Source: Calonectria ilicicola
Lineage: Eukaryota > Ascomycota > Sordariomycetes > Hypocreales > Nectriaceae
Assembly (NCBI GenBank): GCA_020809705.1
Contig: CP085828.1
Coordinates: forward strand, 2,666,001 to 2,730,000
Direction: 5' to 3'
DNA length: 64,000 nt
Shown: positions 43,088 through 53,195 of the stretch, piece by piece
Numbering within the stretch: the first letter of the stretch is position 1
Layout: each line of letters opens with the position of its first letter
The notes under the pieces: generated by a model
What the model saw: only the letters and a program-made list of their open reading frames with translations
The model's database searches: none
What the model was told of the DNA's origin: nothing
Program-made: the position numbers and the translations under genes

Positions 43088-45640
43088 ATGCCTGCCCCCG
43101 TAGGAAACCCCCAGACCCTTTACGACAAGGTTCTGTCGGCACACGTTGTCGACGAGAAGCTCGACGGCACCATCCTCTTGTATATCGGTGCGTGCATAAA
43201 CCTCGATTCATCATTATCATCATCCTCTGCGAGCAACAGGGCTAATTGATCACTTTTCAGACCGACACTTGGTCCACGAGGTGACATCACCAGTATGTTC
43301 AACCAACCCCTTGACAAGAATCAAATCTGCTTGCAGCCATTAGCTAACCACACCACCAACAGCAAGCTTTTGAGGGTCTCAAGAATGCTGGCCGAGGAGT
43401 TCGACGACCAGACTGCACTCTGGCTACCACTGATCACGTATGTCCCTTGCATTGGTTTCTTTGTTTTACCTTGACGCTCGTTGGTTAGGAAATCCACTAA
43501 CACGCACCTTATGCAGAATGTCCCCACCTCTTCCCGCAAAGGCATGAAGGACATCGCCACCTTCATCCAGGAAGATGACTCCCGAACGCAATGTGTTACT
43601 CTCGAAGAGAACGTCAAGGATTTCGGTCTCACATACTTTGGCCTTGGTGACAAGCGACAGGGCATTGTCCATGTCATTGGTCCCGAGCAGGGTTTCACCC
43701 TTCCTGGTACCACCGTCGTGTGCGGTGACAGTCACACCTCGACCCATGGCGCCTTTGGTGCCCTGGCCTTTGGTATCGGTACTAGTGAGGTCGAGCACGT
43801 TTTGGCTACACAGTGCCTCATCACCAAGCGCAGCAAGAACATGAGAATTCAGGTTGAGGGTGAGCTGACCCCTGGTGTTAGCTCCAAGGATGTTGTCCTG
43901 CATGCTATTGGCAAGATTGGTACTGCCGGCGGTACTGGTGCCGTCATTGAGTTCTGCGGCTCTGTCATCCGCAGCCTGAGCATGGAGGCCCGTATGTCCA
44001 TCTGCAACATGTCCATTGAAGGTGGTGCTCGTGCTGGTATGGTTGCCCCTGATGAGGTCACCTTTGAGTACCTTAAGGGTCGACCTCTGGCCCCCAAGTA
44101 CGGCACTGAGATCTGGGACCGAGCTACTGCCTACTGGAAGTCCCTCAGCTCTGACCCCGATGCCAAGTACGACATTGATGTTTTCATTGATGCCAAGGAC
44201 ATCATCCCTACCGTCACTTGGGGCACCAGCCCTGAGGACGTTATCCCCATTACCGGTACCGTCCCGGACCCCGAGACTTTCGCCACCGAGGCCAAGAAGG
44301 CCACCGGCCGACGTATGCTTGAGTACATGGGCCTCACCGCCGGTACCCCGATGGAGGACATCGTCGTGGACAAGGTCTTCATTGGCTCTTGCACCAACTC
44401 CCGAATTGAGGATTTGCGCGCTGCTGCCAATGTTGTCAAGGGACGAAAGATCGCCGAGAACATCAAACGCGCCATGGTTGTCCCCGGTTCCGGTCTGGTT
44501 AAGACCCAGGCCGAGGAGGAGGGACTCGACCAGATATTCCTTGATGCCGGTTTCGAGTGGCGTGAGGCCGGATGCAGTATGTGCCTGGGTATGAACCCTG
44601 ATATCCTGGCCGCCAAGGAGCGATGTGCTAGTACCTCCAACCGAAACTTCGAAGGTCGCCAGGGTGCCGGCTCTCGAACCCACCTGATGTCTCCCGTCAT
44701 GGCTGCTGCTGCCGCCATCGTCGGCAAGCTCGCTGACGTGCGAAGGTTCCACCATTACACCCACGACTCTACCTTCAAGGCCCGCGAGCTGCCTGCCGAG
44801 GAGACCCACGTTGATGAGAAGACCAAGAGCGAGTCTCAGGAGGAGGAGGCTACTGGTGACGAGCCCAAGGACAGCCAAGCTCAGGCCAACAGTGCGACTG
44901 AGGCTGGAGAGTCTACTGGTCTTCCCAAGTTTACCATCTGGAAGGGTATCACCGCTGTTTTGGATATGTCCAATGTCGATACAGACGCCATCATCCCCAA
45001 GCAGTTCCTGAAGACCATCAAGCGAACTGGTCTGGGCTCTGCCGCTTTCTATGCTCTCCGATACAACCCTGATGGTACCGAGAACCCCGACTTCGTTCTC
45101 AACAAGGAGCCCTACCGAAATGCTAAGATTCTTGTGTGCACTGGTCCCAACTTTGGCTGCGGTAGCTCTCGAGAGCACGCTCCTTGGGCCCTGCTCGATT
45201 TCGGCATCAAGGCTGTCATTGCCCCATCATTTGCTGATATTTTCTTCAACAACACCTTCAAGAACGGCATGCTTCCCATCCCTATCGACAGCAAGGATGA
45301 CATCGATGCTATTGCCGCCGAGGCCCGTGCCGGTCGGGATGTTGAGATTGATCTCCCCAACCAGCTGATCAAGAACGCTGCTGGCGAGACCATCTGCTCT
45401 TTCAACGTGGAGGAATTCCGAAAGCACTGCCTGGTCAATGGCCTCGATGATATTGGTCTTACCATGCAGCTGGAGGACAAGATTTCCGCCTTTGAGCAGC
45501 GCATGACCGAGAACACCCCCTGGTTGGATGGTACTGCTTACCTGAAGCGTCCCGGCCAGGGCGGCAAGCTTGCGGCCAAGGCTGTTCCCATCCCCAAGAC
45601 AAACCGAGGCGAGGAGAAGACCGAGCCCCTTGACTGGTAG
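43088..45640 (+). CDS. LEU1: 3-isopropylmalate dehydratase (isopropylmalate isomerase), fused large and small domains
   Basis: Interconverts 2- and 3-isopropylmalate in leucine biosynthesis; an aconitase-family [4Fe-4S] enzyme, cytosolic in yeast. Exons 43088-43187, 43261-43292 (only 32 nt), 43363-43437 and 43517-45640, introns 70-79 nt, giving 776 residues against 779 for yeast Leu1. Cluster ligands are C361 ([13 protein letters not shown]), C422 and C425 ([11 protein letters not shown]). Substrate-side motifs include [20 protein letters not shown]. The large (LeuC-like) domain is joined to the small (LeuD-like) swivel domain by an acidic linker at about 490-545 ([16 protein letters not shown]). 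The small domain carries [18 protein letters not shown] and [18 protein letters not shown]. Convergent with the RKM5-like gene (331 bp). Called leu-2 in Neurospora and luA in Aspergillus, as I recall. Confidence 0.97.
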
Positions 45641-45971
45641 GCTGGAGAAGTAGATAAGGAGTTGGTTCAGTGTTTTACGGCGAAGAGGCAGTTTCAGGTT
45701 AACTAAGCATATCAGCATATTTTGAATTTTTTTCTTTGGGATGGTGGTGAAAGGGTCTCTACCCCGGTAGCCCGTGGTTGGAAAAGCAAATCATATGGTC
45801 TCAGATAAGATTATAAGAGATCTAATCGAAGCCATGAATCGACTCGGTGTTGATTACAGGCCATGAATCTAAACGAATTTACGTGTTACATATGAATATG
45901 TTGTTTAAGATCTGTGCATGCTGTATTGGGTTTGATCAATTGTAAAACTGGGTGATTGATATACTTTCTGG
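45641..45971. other. Convergent intergenic region, LEU1 / RKM5-like
   Basis: 331 bp of AT-rich 3' sequence; no gene seen. Confidence 0.6.
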
Positions 45972-47307
45972 TCAAGATTTTACATGCTCGCGCAAGACGC
46001 CGACGTGGACAACGAAGCCGGCAGAAGTTCGAAGCTCTTCGGGAAGAACGGCATCGGGGACACGCCAGACGTGAAACGACGTGTGAAATTCCTTGAGCCA
46101 CGACTCAAAGACTTCATCGTTGCGGAGCTGCTGACCAATGACACAGAGGCAAGGGCTATCATGGGCATCGTCTTGAATTCGTAAACGGCATGTGTCGGCG
46201 CAAGCTTGTACAAAGGGAGCGACAAGAGCATAATTGTAGACGCAGTCGCAAGCAACTACTGCATCAAAACTGTGAACTGAGTCGGAGCCCGTGAGGGCTG
46301 GTGTCACTTCGTTGGTCTCCCAGTCGAGCGTTGTGAAACGAATGCCGGCTTGCGAGTTCCCTTCGGTTACGGAGGCTTTGCCGCGCTTCTTCCCCCGTGA
46401 GCGAGCGCCAGAACCGGTGTTGGGGGCGGAAGCAGACATTGCTAGAGGAAGGTTCTCATCTAAATTGCGCTGCAGGAGCCGTTGGACATAAGGCTGGTCG
46501 GTGAGAACATAACGTGCGACACGCGATGCCAGGCCGAGTGCGCTAAGGGGGGAGATGCCACAGCCAAGCTCGAGAATGGAATTTGAATGAGGCTCACTGC
46601 TAAGAGCGCATGAGGTGAAGAGCGGGTTGGAGGGGGAGGCCAGCCACGAGGCGAACGAGGGTGTGATTTTCCAGATTACTGTGAGTGGATGAGAATGGGT
46701 TCAAGAGCACCGTTTTGCATTCTCCTGTTTTTGACTTCTGGGAAAGGGAACAATCGTGATAAGGGAAAGCGATGAACAAAGAAAAGAGGAACATGGCTCT
46801 AGTCTTACCTGCTCCAGTGGTACCGCCTGCACGGTTAGAAGAGAGAACGGAAGGAGATTGGTGAATTGTAAAATCATGACCGGCAACCGAAACTTCAACC
46901 TCGGAGGCGCGGGGATCGATAAAGCCGAGACTGAGAGACGGAATTTGCTGAGAGTACAATAAAAATGTCTCTTTGGTTGGAGAAATCAGCGACTCGATTG
47001 CCATGGGTTGTCGATGCGATGTGAAGGCATTCGCATTATCTGGAGCGCTCATGGCTCCTGAGGGATATATATACCTTCTTCAGGATCTTCAATCTCCTGC
47101 TCGAGATATTTTGTGAGATGGGAAAGAGATTCCATGGCTCTTAGGTGAACAAGGGGAGCTAACCACACCTCGTTGGGCGTAGGCCAGTGCTGAGTTGTTG
47201 GGGATGCTGGGTAAAAGTTGGAATAGTGCACAAGAATGAATGATATTGGAAGGACCCACTTTTCTTGTTTGGTCAACTATTTGTGGAAGCCATGACATTG
47301 AACTCAT
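45972..47307 (-). CDS. RKM5: Rkm5/METTL21-like lysine methyltransferase
   Basis: Class I SAM-dependent methyltransferase of family 16; yeast Rkm5 monomethylates ribosomal protein L1. Exons 47307-47260, 47189-47075, 47039-46809 and 46678-45972; introns 70, 35 and 130 nt join in phase to 366 residues. The N-terminus reads MSSMSWLPQIVDQTRK, then YLEQEIEDPEE. Next come ESLISPTKETFLLYSQQIPS, the family motif TTGAVIWKITPSFASWLA, SAM motif I ILELGCGISPLSALGLA, and VVACDCVYNYALVAPFV. A basic insertion (ARSRGKKRGKASVTEG) lies mid-domain. The 35-nt intron (47040-47074) is abnormally short but is needed for continuity; a downstream ATG at 47052 inside it would give a shorter protein beginning MSAPDNANAF. 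The exact start (47307 or 47298, possibly 47340) is uncertain. Confidence 0.8.
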
Positions 47308-48124
47308 GACCAAACCCACGATAGTTGCACCGGCATTCATTCACTTGTACGAGAGGAAATATCTGGCGGGCTTGTTCCACAGAATTTCCTCGCTCTATCA
47401 TCTACGATGCACGGAATGTCAGTATTCGCATCTTGACATCATTTGGAATGGGTTTTGTTTAGACTCTTGCACCCTTGTCCAAAGTTCGGGTTTTGTGTAG
47501 ATCCATGGGCTGTGACGGCTTTCCAGAAGTCTCGAAAAGAGCGGTCCATCCTACATGGTCGTCTGTCCCGAAATTAGCACCAAAACGCCATACGAACGGA
47601 AATTCCGCCCGGTGCTGGCGTTTTAATAATAATTTCCACTTTAGCTGACGTTGCACCGAGCGATCCGACGACATGTATTTTGCCATCAACAGAGGGTTCA
47701 TCCTGGTTTTTGAGACGCTCCGCATGCTCGCTTGAAGATTTGGTTACTATATGCCAACTAGACAGAAGTATATCTACTCGAGCTTGAGTACCCTGGCCCG
47801 AGCCCTGCTGGGACGAGACCCAGTTATTGAGGTCATTGAGATGAGGTCATTGCGATGCGCCCGGCAAACTTCACAGCCCAAAAAAAGAACCGATTGGAAA
47901 TCTCGTAAAAAAAACGCGACAGGTTATTCTTTCCTTCTTTAAGCCGTTCTCCGTTATTGCGAGCTTTGGGATCAAAGGACGCGCCCCGCGGAGGAAAAAA
48001 ATATAGGGAAACGTAAAAAAACAAAGGATATGGCTCCTCACTCCCGGTCCCAACACGTAAACGTTCTGTCCAACGCTCGTCATCTGTTTTTCATGCTTGT
48101 ATACCAAGAGCACCGGGCCTTGGT
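47308..48124. other. Intergenic region, NCS-1 3' side to RKM5-like 5' side
   Basis: 817 bp; no gene supported. A-rich runs at 47880-48030 fit a 3' UTR of the NCS-1 gene, and the right part of the RKM5-like promoter lies at 47308-47700. Confidence 0.5.
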
Positions 48125-49138
48125 CTACACCAAGCCATCGTACAGGGAAAGTGCTGAAACGATCGTCTCGTCCCGTTTGCTGCCCTCCTTGAACTCCTCC
48201 ATGTCCAAACTGCCGTTCTCGTCCTTGTCCATCATGTTGAAGATCTTCCTTACTCGTTTCTCGGGGGTATCTTCGTCTTCGGGAAGTTTCACCATGGAGC
48301 CCACCTATATGTGATTATTTGTCAGCAACTCGAGACGAGAACAACATGGTCAAGCTAGGGTTTGAGGTCTTCACTCACCATCTTGTAGATGGCCTCGACA
48401 ATCTTCAACATCTCGTCGTAGCTAATCTTGCCATCTCCATCAATGTCGTACAACTGGAAAGCCCAATCGAGTTTGTCCTCCATCTTGCCTCTGCTGGTTA
48501 CACTGAGTGCGCAAATAAACTCCTTGAAATCAATGGTGCCGGACTTGTCGCTATCAAACACGTTGAAGACATAATCGGCAAATGAACTTGGATCTCCAAA
48601 GGGAAAAAACTGTCGATAAATCTTTTGGAACTCCTCCTTTGTGAGCATGCCTGATGGACAGTCCTTGAGGAAGCCTGGTGGTTGGCGTTAGAAAAAAAAC
48701 CCTTGACTGGCAAGGGGCCGACCGCCTTGCATCTCGAGACAATGAGGGGCACGCGAGATGAGGGGGGCTCGCAGGAGGTTTTCTTACCCTTGTACCATTG
48801 CTGGAGTTCCTTCTTATCGAAATGGGTCGACTTTTGAAGCTCAGCAAGTTGATCTTGCGAGAGCTTTGACTGACTAAAGAGAGACCAGACGCGTCAGAGG
48901 GGGTTCGGTTGGGGGATATCAACGAAGACACAATGACGTCGCCGAAGCCAAGCGGGGATCAGACGGGCATGCGCACCCGTCCCTGCGCCAAAGCCAGGCG
49001 AGACGAGGCTGTAGACCAGTGGACGGCATTTTGCATGACTGATCCAACGGCATCGGCCCCAAAAAACGACAGGAGGAAAGTAAAAAGAATACAGCAAGGC
49101 AAAAACTGGAGTAGAGGATGAACTCACGATTTGCCCAT
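48125..49138 (-). CDS. NCS1: Neuronal calcium sensor 1 / frequenin homolog
   Basis: Myristoylated EF-hand calcium sensor; yeast Frq1 activates the phosphatidylinositol 4-kinase Pik1, and fungal homologs affect calcium tolerance. Exons 49138-49128 (11 nt), 48873-48788, 48674-48379 and 48304-48125; introns 254, 113 and 74 nt; exactly 190 residues, the family standard. [18 protein letters not shown] carries the Gly2 myristoylation signal, and codon 4 is split by intron 1. EF-hand 1 is degenerate ([14 protein letters not shown]). EF-hands 2-4 have full ligand sets: [26 protein letters not shown] and [13 protein letters not shown]. The C-terminus [14 protein letters not shown] is typical. Upstream minus-strand neighbour in the same orientation is the hemerythrin gene, 2.3 kb away. 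Confidence 0.96.
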
Positions 49139-51440
49139 GGCGAATCAAGGACGCTACGGTTTCGGGGGAGATGGTACACGAAGCGCAAATTGCGCAACCG
49201 TTTGGTGTGGCTTCGGAGCGTTCTGTCGCGCAAATAGAGAAATGGCAACTCGGGCGTGGATGGGGGAGAATTCGCCGATGGAGGGGTCAGTTGTCGTCAG
49301 GTCGTTTGTTGGAGAACGCAAGTGAGGCAAGAGTGTGCAGGAGTGCGGAACCGGGTGTTGAATGAGAATGAGGGGGGCGCCGCTTCAGATCGTGGGACGA
49401 GGTGGCGGGACAACTCCAGAGCGTCGTCGGCGGTCGGCGTTTCGGGCGTGGTAAGATATCAAGCCGACAAAGTACAGCGGGCGGGGAACGGATGAAGGAA
49501 GGGAGGGCGGGAAAAAAATTATCACAAAATCCCAGGGCACGCTACTTGGATGGAATGTATAAATAGGGACGTTAGAATGATGGCGGATGTTGGAAGGGAA
49601 AGAAAAGGACGGATGGATGAATGCGACATCTGGGGGCTGCTGATGTTTGGGACTGGAAGCGCCGCATAGCTCGAATAGGCAGGCAAAGGAAGCCCGCCGG
49701 GGGGGTTAGAGGCACTGGTAAATTTAGGTGGGCTGAAGGGCCACAAGGCCAGTGCTGCTCCACTGAGCGCCAGTGACGTTGTGGCCAGGTTTAGGCGCTG
49801 CGTGGTGCCAGGCCAATTGAGCGCTAGGGGCTTTTAGTGCACAAACACCAGTGTGTCTACGTTGGGTCGGTCGTGGGCGGGTTACGTTACGGGGGCTCGG
49901 CTTGCGGATTCTGCGGGCTCCCTCCGTGGCAGTTACGCAGCAGGGCTGGGTAGCCCAAAGGCAATCTTAAGTTTGTACCTGCGCCGACCACTCTAGATGA
50001 TGAAATGGATCAGAGGCTACGGAGAAATGGTGGGGGGTTGGATGATGAAGAGAAGGGCTCGGCGATGGTCCAGGTGCAGGATGCTGCGCCGGAGCTGGGG
50101 AGCCGCGTGGACGTTTTCCCTGACATAGGGGTACGTGGAGACGACGTGGCCGCGATCCGGCCGCGATGGCCATGGGTCATCCCTCTATCGTATGCATATA
50201 TAGAAGGGTGGTACTGTCGGTATCGTGGCTGAAAAGGCACCGGGGCCGTGTTCCAATTGGGACTGGCCGTGTACTTCTTGGCTGCACTGGCATGACATGC
50301 TGCTGTTGCTATTCTCAGTTACACAGAAAGAGCCAGCACGCGATGGAAATATTGCTTTTGGCTCTCGGGAAGCACGCCTCTATTTACCCGTGGATAGATG
50401 GATGGTTGATGGAACGGTGCCATGATCGGGTAAGCCCTATTGAAGGTGTGGCGAAGGGAGGAGAACCCAGTTGACCAACCAATCAAGCTCTCGCCACACA
50501 CAGAGGGGTGCCTGATGAGGTATCACCACCATTCGTCGTCACACACCATGCGCGCTGCTGATAAACCATCACAGGCTGCGTCCATCACTGCTGGGAGGGG
50601 TCAAGGTGTCTCAGAAGGTCTGTGGCGGGGTCCTCGGCCAGCCCCCCACACTTAGCAAGCCACTCCCCTCGTCAAAATGATTGCAACGGGCGACGCCACA
50701 CCCAGTTCCATGTACATGGGTGTGTGTGTGGCATGTTTATACATTTTTTTTTTTACGGAGTATGGCACTTGATTTTGATTGCTTGTGTGTATGGACAAGA
50801 TGAACGTAATCAAGCTTTGGAGCCCTCCTTGTGGCGAAGTCCTGGACAGAGTTCGCATGAAAGCCTCTCGGCTGTGTCTTTTCTCAATTTCCATCTTCTC
50901 ATAATTAGATGTCGACTCTCTTTTTATTGATGATTTATCTGCCCTGGTGCTCTTGACCCCAAAAGCCGCTGTCGCACCCACGAGTCTTTCAGCACCAAAG
51001 ACGACGCCACAGCTGCTACATCCAGACCCTGCCAAGTCGGATCTGGGCCACTTTATCGCTATTAAGCTTCTCCTGCACCCACTTGGCAAGCCCCTGATGG
51101 TACTTTAGGCTGGCCCTACGCACACCTGCACGCGTTCCTTGCTCGCGTGCAGGCACTGCCTCCCTTCTCATGCCACAACCACTCGTCACATATCTCGCGA
51201 AATGACCTTCCCAAGATGGAATACGCGAACCAGATCTAGAAGTGTTCGTTTTATCTTGGCTGAAACCTAATCATCATTCCGAATTTAGGGCCTAAGGCTG
51301 CAGGGGTTCTTGATTGGGGTGTGTATAGTAGCATCGCATATATCCTTATACATGGCATCTAAATCTAAGAAGAACAAAACCACAAACTCATTATATCTTT
51401 CAATCCATCCATCTCCATAGGCCTTCGAGTTTCTCGTCTA
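49139..51440. other. Intergenic region, NCS-1 promoter side to hemerythrin 3' side
   Basis: 2.3 kb with no gene I can support. Short open frames lack protein-like composition. GT-run at about 50720-50732 and poly-T at 50744-50754. Confidence 0.45.
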
Positions 51441-52357
51441 TTACGCGAATGGAAGTTCCTTGGGCATCGAATTGAAATCGCACCCTGAGAACCTCCACCA
51501 ATCCTTATGCGTATTCATGAACAGCCATCGTAGAATTAGGGCCACCACCCAGGGGACTGGTGGGAAATTACTCCACACACCACCATCAAATGTTTTGTCG
51601 TGAAAAATCATAGCCATAGGAAATACGTTATTCTGCCATTTGTGTTAGTTTTCCCTTTTGCTTCTTCTTGACCACTATCGCAGATGGACAACAGGACTTA
51701 CGCGGTACTCAGCCTTCTTCATACCAGTGCTGACAATCCTATCGACCGTCTTCTTGAACCATGCGCCCCAGTCGCATTTGTCCTCATACTCCTGAAGCGC
51801 TAGTAGGGTGTCGATTTCGTGCTCCAGGTGGATCTGCAGCACGGGTGCAAACGAATCGATTATGGCCACGAGCTTATCGCCACTGAACTCCTCCTCGCCG
51901 TTGCGCACCCTGTCCAGATACGTCATGTACTCTTCAAACCCACCGTGGAACGCCTTGTGCTCGTCCACGTTGGGATCCATCAGTCCTGGTACCTCGACCA
52001 GCCGGTTAATGTCCGGAAACACAGTAGTCTCCTCGGTGTCGTGATGCTCTTCCAACATCTTGGCCCACCAGTATGCAAAATTGACAAAGTCAGCCTTGTC
52101 CTTTGCCGTTCCCTTGGCTTCCACGTTGCGAGCCTGGTTGTAGATGGCGTTGAGACCGCGAAGGAGAACGTTGTGAACGAGCGTCATCTCGCCCGCTAGT
52201 TGTTTTGATCCTTTGAGCTCAACTCCAACCTGGTGAAGACATTAATATGTTGAACATCAATGTACAATTATGGACTGCGTAGACTCACCTTTGCTCCAAC
52301 TTTGGAGCTTGGGATCAGCTTGAACGGGCCGTCAACCCAAACCTTAGGCTCTGTCAT
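51441..52357 (-). CDS. Hemerythrin (HHE) cation-binding domain protein
   Basis: Four-helix-bundle protein expected to bind a di-iron centre; fungal members have suggested roles in oxygen, iron or redox handling but are poorly characterised. Exons 52357-52289, 52229-51702 and 51632-51441; introns 59 and 69 nt (GTGAGT and GTAAGT donors), 262 residues. Candidate metal ligands are in the right order: H42 (EMTLVHNVLLRG), H85/H86 with E89/E90 (EEHHDTEETTVFP), H114/H118 (DEHKAFHGGFEEYM), and H157/H160/E161 (LQIHLEHEIDTL). The last exon encodes a Trp-rich, hydrophobic tail (PPVPWVVALILRWLFM, KDWWRFSGCDFNSMP), common in this fungal subfamily. A TATATAAG box lies about 140 bp upstream of the start. Confidence 0.9.
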
Positions 52358-53195
52358 GGTGATAGCCGCTGTTATATCGAAAGATGTACAAGAAAAGAAA
52401 GAAACTAAGACTAGATATTGTAGTAAGGAGAAAAGATGAATGAATTACACATACAACTTTCGTTTTGCTCAGACCCAGCCGAGCCAGGCTCTTCTTATAT
52501 ACTCTCGCTGCTCTACCTTGTTTGCTCCCAACCCCGCAATCGTTATCATCAGCCCTAATACATATTGATACTTGGCCCATACATGCTTACGCCCAGCTTT
52601 AGACTAATCAAAGCAAACTGTGGCACGACCTGATGGTGGTTTGGGACAAACCCATCGCTTCTCTAGCCGAAAAAGTGAGACCACCATGCTAGTACCCCAG
52701 TTCAGGATGGACTCGAGCTGGTCAAGCGTAGCAATACACGGGCTTTCATTCGTGCACGTACTTAGCGGCTGAGCCGTGCAGTAGCGAATGCCGGCATTCA
52801 TCTCACATCAGTAATCAATTATTGGGGTCTTTGGTGGAGCGCTTGGGCCTGTTGTCAGCGCCTAAGATTATTGACCACCCACGGAAACACGCTGAGCCGA
52901 GCACCGACAAATCTAAGGCGTTTTTCTTTTTCGGTTTCGTTCCGACAAAATTCAAAATCTTTTGGTATCTACTGTCTTATAACACCCTATGGCGGGATGG
53001 CGCCGATACATGCTCCTCATGAATGCTCTCGTACTCCTGCTGTAAAACCCATATGTGGAAACGTTCCAAACAGCAATAAACACTAGTGCCAAAAACAGTT
53101 CCGCCCGCTGTCCATTTCGATTCCCAACTCGAACCTTGACAAAAAGATGAATGGATTATTAAACTGTCAACGAGTTCGGCGTTTTTTTTTGTCAT
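52358..53195. other. Intergenic region, hemerythrin promoter / CDC45 3' side
   Basis: 838 bp with no gene. Includes the hemerythrin TATA box at 52494-52501 and an AT-rich patch near 53155-53195 at the CDC45 stop. Confidence 0.5.
52494..52501 (-). promoter_or_regulatory. TATA box candidate of the hemerythrin gene
   Basis: TATATAAG on the minus strand, about 140 bp upstream of the ATG at 52357. Confidence 0.4.

Noticed and set aside
43466..45178. 570-codon minus-strand open frame opposite LEU1
   Set aside because: Antisense shadow of strong third-position C bias in a well-identified enzyme; the peptide is Gly/Leu/Ser-rich with no domain.
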